A model generated the notes under the pieces. That model searched no databases and was not told the origin of the DNA. It saw nothing but the letters and a program-made list of their open reading frames with translations. The position numbers and the translations under genes were made by a program. From contig CANJIU010000023.1 in assembly GCA_947474365.1 (NCBI GenBank), positions 43,010-107,009 of the forward strand: a stretch of 64,000 bases of DNA, in the 5' to 3' direction. Origin of the DNA: Opitutia bacterium. Its GTDB lineage: Bacteria > Verrucomicrobiota > Verrucomicrobiia > Opitutales > Opitutaceae. Shown one piece after another: positions 1 to 9,600 of the stretch (position 1 is its first letter; each line of letters opens with the position of its first letter).

Positions 1-3000
1 CCGGATGTGACTGCGGTACTCCGGATGCCGCAGACGGCAGCCACCTACGCCGTCAACGACAACAATGACCTCCTGCACAGCGATGCCCGGGCCGCCGCGC
101 AGGCGACCGGGATCAACGTCGACAGCTATGATCGCATCGGAGTTGTGTTTTCCAACGTCAGTTCGATTTCCGGATCGAAAATAAACTACGGTGGCCTTGG
201 AATTGTGACCGGGAAGAATTTCTGGATCAACGGCCAGTTCGACTTTGGGACGGTCGCGCACGAGATCGGCCATAATTACGGGCTGAACCACGCCAGCCTC
301 TGGCAGGTCACGGATGGCAATCCGGTTTCCGCTGCGGGTACTTCGGTCGAATACGGCGATATCTTTGATGTGATGGGTGACGGGAAGACGATTGCGCACA
401 GCTTCAGCCATTGGAACAAGAGCATCCTGCAATGGATTCCGGACACGGCGGTGGCGCTGGCGGCCACGTCCGGCACGTTCCGGGTTTATCGTTTCGATTC
501 GGCGACGCCGAATCTCGCCAACGCCCGGGCACTCAAAATCGTGCGCGATGCCACGCGCGACTACTGGATTGGCTACCGCCGGGGATCGGGCAACGCCTCG
601 TTCAACAACGGCGCGTATGTCCTTTGGGGGTACAACTCCAATCAACGGGGCAATCTCCTCGACATGACGACTCCCGGGACCAACGTGAACGACGCCGGGC
701 TCGCGATTGGCGCGACCTTCACGGACGCCGTCGCCGGCATCTCGTTTAAGCCGGTCGGGCAGGGGGGCAGCGGTGACGAGGAGTATCTCGACGTCCAGGT
801 GGTGCTGCAGCCGAAGGTGCAGTGGTCGCAGGACACCTATGTGGTCGACGAGCGCATCGGTGGAGTTGCCCTTACGCTGACTCGAACGCAAAACAGTGTG
901 GGTGCGGTGAGCGTCAATTACGCGACGGCCGCCGGCACCGCCGCGACTCCCGCTGACTTCACGACGCAGACGGGCACGGTGACTTGGGCGGATGGCGACA
1001 TGTCCGACAAGACGATCACGATCGCGATTGTCGCCGACGCGGTGGTCGAAACCTCGGAAAATCTCACGGTCACGCTCAGCGGTGCCACGGGGGCGGTCCT
1101 GGGCAATCCGACGGCCACGGTCACCGTGGCGGATGCCGGCGTCCGCGATCCGTCGTTCACGTCGAACTTCATCAACAACACGGTAAGGAAAATTCTCCCC
1201 CTGCCGGACGGGAGCCTGGTGTTGGGCGGATTTTTCAGCTCGGTGCAGGATTCCAGCCTTACCAGCTACAATCGTGGTGGGCTGATCAAGATTTCCGGCA
1301 CCGGTGCAATCGATCCGGCGTTTGCAACGGCAGGCGGCGCAGCCACGGTGCCGGTACGTGACGTGGCCCGGCAACCCGACGGCAAGATTTTGGTCGTGGG
1401 TAATTTCACGACCTTCAACGGTACCGCCCGGGTGCGCGTGGTCCGACTGCTTCCCGACGGCACCCTCGATACGTCGTTTACCACCGGCACGGGTCCAGAC
1501 GGGGAGGTCCATGCGGTCCTTGCGCAACCGGACGGCAAGATTGTCATCGGCGGCGCGTTTACCACTTACAACGGGGTGGCGCGTGAATATCTGGCGCGGC
1601 TCAATGCCGATGGTTCGCTTGATACCGGGTTTATCGGGCCGGATTTTGCGGAGACGGCCAACTGGCGGGTCGAGGCGCTCGCCCTGCAACCCGACGGGAA
1701 GCTGCTGGTCGGCGGCACATTTTATCTGGGTGGCAGTGCGGACCGATCGGGGCTTTGCCGGGTTGCGGGCACCGGCGCCCTCGATGCCACGTTCACCGGG
1801 GTGGTTGAAGGCGCGAATGCGCTGGGCGACCCGAACACGTTGATGACTGTATCCAGAATCGTCGTCCAACCCGACGGACGCATTGTGATTGCGGGCACTT
1901 TCACGGCGTTCAACAACACGGCGCGGGGCGGACTCGCGCGGCTCACCGCGACTGGTGCGCTCGAAGCATCCTTTGCGCCGGCCACGAACGGCGCCTGTCA
2001 GGCGGTTCTGCTTTTGCCCGATGGCTCTCTCCTGGTCGGTGGCACCTTCACCCAGTTTAACGGGGCCGCCGCCAACCGACTGGTACGTCTTTCGGCGGCC
2101 GGCGTCGTGGATAATGGTTTCATAGCGGCGGGGGGATTTGGGGCGTCGGTTGAAGATCTTGTCCTCCTGCCGGATGGTCGCGTCCTCTTCGCCGGTGATG
2201 TGGGAGCGTTTCAGGGCAGCGCGGTCAATCGCCCGGTCTGGCGGGTCGTCTCGGGGTTGGCGAAGGCCCCCGGTACGCTGCAGTTTGCCTCCGCGGCGGT
2301 CGCGGGCGGCGAGGGCGCGGCTGCCACGCTCTCGGTCACGCGGACCGGGGGCGGCCTGGGGGCTTTGAGTGTCGGGTACTCAACTGTGCCCGGAACGGCC
2401 ACGGCGGCGGATTACACCCCGACCAGCGGCGTCTTGACCTGGGCCGACGGGGATCTGGCGGCAAAGTCCATTTCCGTGCCGCTTACGGCGGACGGCATCG
2501 ACGAACCGGTGGAGACCTTTGTCGTCAACCTCGGCGCCCCGCTCGTCGGCGGTGCGGTGTTGGGAGCGGTGCAGCAGTCGGTCGTCAGCATTGCCGTGCT
2601 CCCGGTCATTTCCACGCCTCCGCTGCCGGCGACCGTGACCGCGGGAAACCCAATCACGTTTTCTGTCACGGCGACCGGCACGCCTCCTCCCACCTATCAG
2701 TGGCAGAAAGATGGGATCAATATTCCGAATGCAACCAGTGCGACCCTGACGCTGAGCAATGTGCAGGCGACGGACGCGGGCAACTACAGTGTCGTCCTTA
2801 CTAACTTGGGTGGCAGCGTGCCCAGCACACCGGTCAAGCTGACGGTGAATGCCGGCGCCGCTCCGGCGAGTGCCACCCACGCGATGGTGGGAGGCGGCTA
2901 CGTGGCCGGTGGGACGGTGACGATCACCAACACCGTCACCTATACGGGAACGCTCTCGGCCTTGGCTTGGACGTCGACTCTCCCGACGGGCTGGAGTTAT

Positions 3001-3576
3001 GCGAGTGGTGGTGGCATTGAGGGAGACGTGAAGCCGTTGGTGGGCGCGACTGGAGCCGTGAATTGGTCGTGGACCACCATTCCTGCGAGCCCGTTTACGT
3101 TTACGTATACGCTTAACGTTCCGGCGGGCGCGAACACGACCCAGACCCTCTCCGCTCTCGTCAAACCCCAGCAGTCCGGTACGACCTATCAGGTGGCCGT
3201 GACGCCCGCTCCGCTCTCGATCACGCCGGTCCCTCACAGTGCGGACAGCGATGGCAATTTTGCCCTCAGCCTGCCGGAGTTGACTCGCGTGATCGCGCTC
3301 TACAACACCCGGAACGGCACGCTGCGCACCGGACGCTATGCCGTGGCGACCACGACGACTGAGGATGGCTTCACGACGGATGCGACGACGGCCAACGGTG
3401 CAACCGTCACGCTGACCCGCTACCATTCGGCTGACACCACCCCGCGCGACGGCAAGCTCACCCTGAACGAACTGACCCGCGTGATTGAATTGTTCAACGT
3501 TCGAACGGGGAACACTCGCACGGGGGCCTACCGCCTGCAATCTGGCACCGAGGACGGCTTCGCCCCGGCGCCGTAA
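1..3576 (+). CDS. Secreted gametolysin-like (M11) metallopeptidase with delta-60 repeats and EF-hand tail, 5' truncated
   Basis: The frame is open to the left window edge and no signal peptide is visible, so the gene starts upstream; the GTG at 7 and ATG at 25 are probably internal. Numbering from base 1, residues ~40-125 form a zinc peptidase core with HEIGHNYGLNH at ~87 (HExxHxxGxxH) and a downstream YGDIFDVMG, which resembles peptidase M11. Then follow a Calx-beta domain (~270-375), seven delta-60 repeats (~395-750), a second Calx-beta, an Ig-like domain (~870-950), the pre-tail domain with LPTGWSY, and two EF-hand-like units from base 3235. The first loop (DSDGNFALSLPE) keeps acidic positions 1, 3 and 12 but has Phe where Gly is usual. 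It ends EDGFAPAP, a one-residue variant of the ending shared by its neighbours. Probably an extracellular or surface protease; the substrate cannot be read from sequence. Confidence 0.85.
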   Translation, partial: PDVTAVLRMPQTAATYAVNDNNDLLHSDARAAAQATGINVDSYDRIGVVFSNVSSISGSKINYGGLGIVTGKNFWINGQFDFGTVAHEIGHNYGLNHASLWQVTDGNPVSAAGTSVEYGDIFDVMGDGKTIAHSFSHWNKSILQWIPDTAVALAATSGTFRVYRFDSATPNLANARALKIVRDATRDYWIGYRRGSGNASFNNGAYVLWGYNSNQRGNLLDMTTPGTNVNDAGLAIGATFTDAVAGISFKPVGQGGSGDEEYLDVQVVLQPKVQWSQDTYVVDERIGGVALTLTRTQNSVGAVSVNYATAAGTAATPADFTTQTGTVTWADGDMSDKTITIAIVADAVVETSENLTVTLSGATGAVLGNPTATVTVADAGVRDPSFTSNFINNTVRKILPLPDGSLVLGGFFSSVQDSSLTSYNRGGLIKISGTGAIDPAFATAGGAATVPVRDVARQPDGKILVVGNFTTFNGTARVRVVRLLPDGTLDTSFTTGTGPDGEVHAVLAQPDGKIVIGGAFTTYNGVAREYLARLNADGSLDTGFIGPDFAETANWRVEALALQPDGKLLVGGTFYLGGSADRSGLCRVAGTGALDATFTGVVEGANALGDPNTLMTVSRIVVQPDGRIVIAGTFTAFNNTARGGLARLTATGALEASFAPATNGACQAVLLLPDGSLLVGGTFTQFNGAAANRLVRLSAAGVVDNGFIAAGGFGASVEDLVLLPDGRVLFAGDVGAFQGSAVNRPVWRVVSGLAKAPGTLQFASAAVAGGEGAAATLSVTRTGGGLGALSVGYSTVPGTATAADYTPTSGVLTWADGDLAAKSISVPLTADGIDEPVETFVVNLGAPLVGGAVLGAVQQSVVSIAVLPVISTPPLPATVTAGNPITFSVTATGTPPPTYQWQKDGINIPNATSATLTLSNVQATDAGNYSVVLTNLGGSVPSTPVKLTVNAGAAPASATHAMVGGGYVAGGTVTITNTVTYTGTLSALAWTSTLPTGWSYASGGGIEGDVKPLVGATGAVNWSWTTIPASPFTFTYTLNVPAGANTTQTLSALVKPQQSGTTYQVAVTPAPLSITPVPHSADSDGNFALSLPELTRVIALYNTRNGTLRTGRYAVATTTTEDGFTTDATTANGATVTLTRYHSADTTPRDGKLTLNELTRVIELFNVRTGNTRTGAYRLQSGTEDGFAPAP

Positions 3577-3640
3577 ATCCCGTCAAAATCGTGCCCTATC
3601 CGATACGGCCAGGGTATCGTTTCCAACTCATTCGCTCACC

Positions 3641-6600
3641 ATGAAACGAAGCCTGTTCGCATCAAAAGGGAAGCTGGTCCGTGGTTGGTTCGTCCTAGGA
3701 TTGCTGTCAGTCCTCGCGGCGACCGCGCAGGAGTCGGAGCCATTGCGCGAAGGTTATCCCAACTTCGATCGACGCTCCCCGGCGGTGACGGCGGCGGAAA
3801 CGGTTTCCGCCGCCACCGCGGCGCCCACTGGAGGAGAAATCACTGCCGCGCGTGCGGTGGCCGAAGCGGCCCTGCGCGGGCAGGTGAGGGGAGTGCGCAT
3901 CCATCGTGACGCCTTGCTTGGCACTCCGGCCTTTGTCGGCTCGACGGATGCGTTTCTCACGGGGCCCGTCGGGGCCGAGTCCCCGGCGACGTTGGCAGCC
4001 CTGGGCACGTTGCCGGTGGATGACCCCCATCGGCGCATCAAGGCCTTCGTTGACGAGCACGCCGGGTTGTTTGGACACGAATCGACGGTGCTGACGGCCG
4101 CGCGCGTAAAGCGCGACTTCGTCACGCCTCACAACGGACTGCGCTCTACGATCTGGGAGCAACATATCGACGGGGTTCGGGTGTTTGAGGCGACGTTTCA
4201 GGCGCATGTCACGCGCCGCGGGGAACTGGTCGGCGCGGGAAGCACGATGCTTTCCGATCCGGCGGCGGCATCCCGCCGGGGAAAAAGCCTTAGCCAGATC
4301 TCAGGTCCGGCTCCTGTGCTATCCGCGCGCGCCGCAGTGGCTCTCGCGGCGCAGGACATCGGCGAGACTTTGGCCACCGAAGAGGTGACGGAACTTGGCG
4401 TACCGGACGGGGCGGATTCGCGGCAGAGGTTTGTCGCGCCTTCCCTGACGGATGCTGACGTCCGCAAGGTCTGGCTGCCAATGGATGGAAGCACCCTGCG
4501 GCTCTGCTGGGAGGTCATTTGCACCGGCCGGACGCGCAGTCTGATGTACCGCATTCTAGTCGATGCGGAGACCGGTGAAATCCAGATCCGGCACAACCTG
4601 ACCGCGGACGTCGGACCCGCGACGTACCGCGTGTTCACCAGCGACAGCCCGACTCCGTTCTCGCCAGGGCATGCCACGCCTTCGACCGCCCAGCCGCCAA
4701 CGGTCGAGCGGACCCTCGTCACCCTTTCCGCGCTCAACCTGACCGCCTCGCCCAACGGCTGGATCAACGACGGGGTGTTTGAGACGAGGGGCAACAATGT
4801 CGACGCCCATACCGACACCAACGCCGACAACGTCGCGGATCTGCCGCGTCCCCAGGCTACGGGCCCGGATCGGGTCTTTGATCCGCCGCTTGACTTGACC
4901 CAGGCGCCGAGCACGTATCGCGACGCGGCGGTCGTGGACCTGTTCTATTGGTGCAATTGGATGCACGACAAACTCTACGAATTGGGCTTCACCGAGGCGG
5001 CGGGCAATTTTCAGAACGACAATTTTGGTCGCGGCGGAGAGGGCAACGACGCCGTCCAGGCCGATGCGCAGGATGGTTCGGGCACCAACAACGCAAATTT
5101 TTCCACCCCGCCCGACGGGTCGCCCGGACGCATGCAGATGTATGTTTTCAGCGGTCCCACGCCGGATCGCGACGGTGACTTCGATCATGAAATCGTGCTG
5201 CACGAGTATGCGCACGGGCTGAGCAATCGCCTGGTTGGCGGTGGCGTCGGGATCAGTGCGCTCGTCCCGAGAGGGATGGGGGAAGGCTGGTCCGACTTTT
5301 ACGGCCTGGCGCTGCTTTCAAATGCAGGCGACGACGTCGACGGCAACTACGCCAGCGGAGGCTACGCGACGTACCAGTTCGGCAGCGTAACCCAGAACTA
5401 CTACTACGGCATCCGGCGGTATCCGTACTCGACGGACATGACGAAGAATCCCCTGACGTTTCGGGACATCGATCCCGTGCAGGCCAGCACCCACGCCGGC
5501 GTGCCCCGCAGCAGCGCGATTGGCTCCACGGCCAACGAGGTGCACAACATGGGCGAAGTCTGGTGCGTCACCCTGTGGGAGGCGCGGGCGAACCTGATCA
5601 AGAAACACGGCTTTGCCATCGGTAATCAACTCATCCTCCAACTGGTGACGGACGGCATGAAACTGGCGCCGGCCAACCCGAATTTTCTCCAGGCTCGCGA
5701 CGCGATCCTACAGGCCGATCGCGTGGCCACCGGCGGTGCCAACCGCGCGGAGCTGTGGGCGGCATTCTCCAAACGCGGCATGGGTTTCAGCGCATTTGCC
5801 CCGGCGAGTTCCACCACGACGGGTCTGATTGAGAATTTCGATTTGCCGGACGATCTGGAGATAACCCCAATTCCCCCGGTGGTAATTACAGGGCAGGTGG
5901 GAGGCCCGTTTGCCCCGGCGACGGCTAATTTCACCGTGTCCAACAATGGAGCCGCCGCGCTGACCTGGAGCGCCGCGAAGAACTCCTCGTGGCTCGACCT
6001 CTCGTCCGGCGGAGGGACGCTCGCTCCCGGTGCCAGCATCACCGTCACGGCGTCGCTCAACGCGACCGCAAATTCGCTCGTCGACGGTGTCTATCCGGTG
6101 CCAATTGTCTTCACCAACCTCGGGAACGGCTTCGCCCAGACCCGCACGGTGCGATTGGAAATCGAGCCGGTGAGCACGCCGATCTTCACCGAGACGTTTG
6201 AATCGGGCACGCTCGATGTGGCGCGCTGGACAGTCACGGGGACGGCAACCTTTCGCACGCAAATCACCACGGCCAACGGACCGCACGGCGGTACGCGCCA
6301 CCTGACGATGGATTCGTCGAGCAGCACCTCGAACTTTTCCCGCAACGAGGCAACGCTCACGCTCAACCTGGCGGGCGAGCAGGGGGTGCGGCTCGCGTTC
6401 TGGGCAAAGGCGTTTGGCGACGAGCCGAACGGTCCGCCGGCGAGTCCGTTCGTCGGTGGCGCGGATTTTGACGGGGTGGCGATCAGTGCTGACGGCACGA
6501 ATTGGTACGAGGTCCAGCCGCTGCGAACGTCCGCGACGCCCGCGATTTCCGGAAGTTGGTCGAAGTTCGTTGTCGATCTCGATCCGTTCCTGGCGGCGCG

Positions 6601-9600
6601 GGGGCTCAGTTTCAATGGGTCGTTTAAGATTCGCTTCAACCAGTATGATGACCTCCCGATTTCAACGGATGGCATCGCGATCGACGACATTCAGGTGCTC
6701 CGCATCGTCGGCGCCGCCGCCCCGACGATTTCAGTTCCACCCGCGAGCGTGACGGCCTCGCTGGGCGGAACGGTCACCCTTGCGGTCACGGCCACGAGTG
6801 TGCCGGCGCCCACGTATCAATGGAATTTCAACGGGCTCCCGATCGACGATGCGACTGCTTCCCAGTTGACGTTGTCCAATCTGAAGCTGGCCGACGCCGG
6901 CAGCTATACGGTCACGGTCAGAAACAGCCTGGGGTCCATTACCAGTTCCGCCGCGGTGCTCAGCGGCACCGCCACCGTGCCCACCATCACTTCGCATCCC
7001 GCGGGGTTGGTGGGTGCGGCGGGTCAGGGGGCTTCGCTGACGGTGAGTGCCACCGGAGCGGCCCCGCTTTCGTATCAGTGGCGTCGGAACGGAGTGCCGA
7101 TCGGTGGGGCGACCGGTGCCACTCTGGCGTTGACCGGACTCAGCCGGACGGATGCCGACGTCTACGATGTCCTGGTGGGGGCGGGTCTTTCGGTGGTGGC
7201 CTCCCAGCCGGCGCGTCTGGCGGTCACTCCAGTTTCCTACCCGGGAGGGGTGGCGCCGGATTCGGCGTGGGACTTGCGCCCGGAGTCATCGGGGGGGACC
7301 GGCTACGTCGTGGCTCCGCTCACAGCGGAGCGCGCGTACCTGGCGGGATCGTTTGTCAGCATCGACGGCAACCGGCGAACGGGCGTCGCCCTGGTTGGCG
7401 CGGATGGCAAAGTCGATGCCACGTTTGTCCCGCCGGAATTCGACAACGCGATTCGGGCGCTGGCCGTGCAATCCGACGGAAAGGTGGTGGTGGGCGGCGA
7501 TTTCGTCCGTGTGAATGGGGTGCTGCGCAACCGTCTGGTCCGGCTCAATTCCGACGGCAGTTTGGACCCCACTTTCAATCCCGGGACGGCGGCCAATTCC
7601 ACCGTGTTGGCTTTGGTGATACAGCCGGACGGCCGGGTCCTAGTCGGTGGCAGTTTCACCGCCTTTGCCGGTTCCCTGCGCGACTTCCTTGTCCGCCTCA
7701 ATGCCGACGGCTCGATTGACACCGGGTTCCTCACTCGGGGCATGTCGTCGACGGTCAATGTGCTCGCCCTCCAAGGCGACGGGAAGATCGCGATCGGCGG
7801 GACGTTCACCACGGGGTACAAGGACATCAATGGCAACTTCACAACCCGCTCGCGGCTCGCCCGGATCAACGCCGACGGCACCTTGGACACGGCTTACAAT
7901 CCCGCGCCCAATGGCACGGTGAATGCCCTCGCACTCCAGACCGACGGCAAACTCGTCGTCGGCGGCCTGTTCACGAGCGCAGCCGCCACCACTGTCGGCA
8001 ACATCGTGCGTTTGAACTCCGACGGCAGCGCCGACATGGCTTTCACCACGGCGACGGGAACCGGTTTCAATTCGACCGTTTCCGCGCTGACCCTGCTGGT
8101 CAACGGGCAGATTCTCGCTGGCGGGTCGTTTACCAGTCACAACGGCGTGACCGTCAATCGCTTTGCCCGCCTGACCAGTAACGGCGCGCGCGATGCGGGA
8201 TTTCTCACGCTCGGATTCACGAGTACGGTCAATGCCATCGGGGTGCTGCCGTCGCAGCGGATGATCGTCGGCGGATTGTTTTCGAGTTTTCTCAATCCGA
8301 GCAATGCCGCGACCACCCGGCTGCGGTTTGCCAAGCTCAATCCCGACGGTTCACTCGACACCGCGGGAAACTATGCGATCCGTTCGCCGGGATCGATCAA
8401 CTCGGTGCTGCCGCTGCCCGGCGGCAAGTTGCTGATCACGGGTTTTTTCACGACGTTGCGCGGAATCACGGTGCCGACCGCCGTCGCCCAGATTCTGCCC
8501 AATGGGACCGTGGATTCCACCTTCAACAACGGTGGCAGCGGGGCGAATTCGAACGTTTATTCCGCGATTACCCAACCCGACGGAAAGATCATCATCACCG
8601 GGTTTCTCACTTCGTATAACGGAGTCACCGCGAACGGCATCGCCCGCCTCAATGCTGACGGCACGCTTGACCCCACGTTCGACGCCGGCGCGGGCTTGGG
8701 CGGCAGTGCCGGCTACACCCTGGCGCTACTCCCGGGTGGGCGGGTGTTTGTCGGAGGCGTATTTACGACCGTCAACGGCGTGGCACGGAACCGTGTGGCG
8801 GTTTTGACCGGCAGTGGCGATCTGGATACGACGTTCAATCCGGGAACCGGGGCGAGCAGCTCGGTCTATTGTTCGACCGTCCAGACCGATGGAAAGATCG
8901 TCATCGGCGGTGCGTTCACCACGTACAACGGCCTGGCGGCGAACTTTCTCGCCCGCCTCAATGGCAACGGCACCCAGGACTCGACCTTCACCATCGGAAC
9001 TGGTCCGACCTCGAACATTACGGCGGTGGCCGTGCAAAACGACGGCAAGGTGGTCATTGGCGGCTTCTTCGGCGCTTTCAACGGGACCACTCGCAACGGC
9101 GTTGCCCGGCTGTCTGCGGCCGGCGTGCTCGACACGACCTTCGCGCCACTCTCGGTGTTGTCGGTCTACGGATTGCTGGTGCAGGAGGACGGCAAGGTGA
9201 TTGTGCACGGTTCGTTTCCGGCTGCGGGCGCCGAGTCGGGCACCGCTTTTCTTGCTCGGCTGAATGCGAATGGCACGCGCGACACGGCCTTTGCCGCCGC
9301 CGGTTTCTCCAGTTGGACGGGCATTCCGCCGGGCACCCTCGTCATGGGTGACGCCGGCCAGCTCTTTATGCCGAGCAACGGCTACGCGCCGCTCACGGTT
9401 TCCCGCGCCGTGACGTTACCGGTGATCTCGACGCCACCGGTGGGCCAGATCGTCACCACCGGCGGGACGGCTACCTTTTCGGTGACTGCCACCAGCGAAT
9501 TTCCGGCCACCTACCAATGGCGGCTCGGCACAACGGTGCTCACGGGGGCGACGAACGCGTCTTACACCGTGACCAACGCGCAGTCGGCCAATGCGGGTGA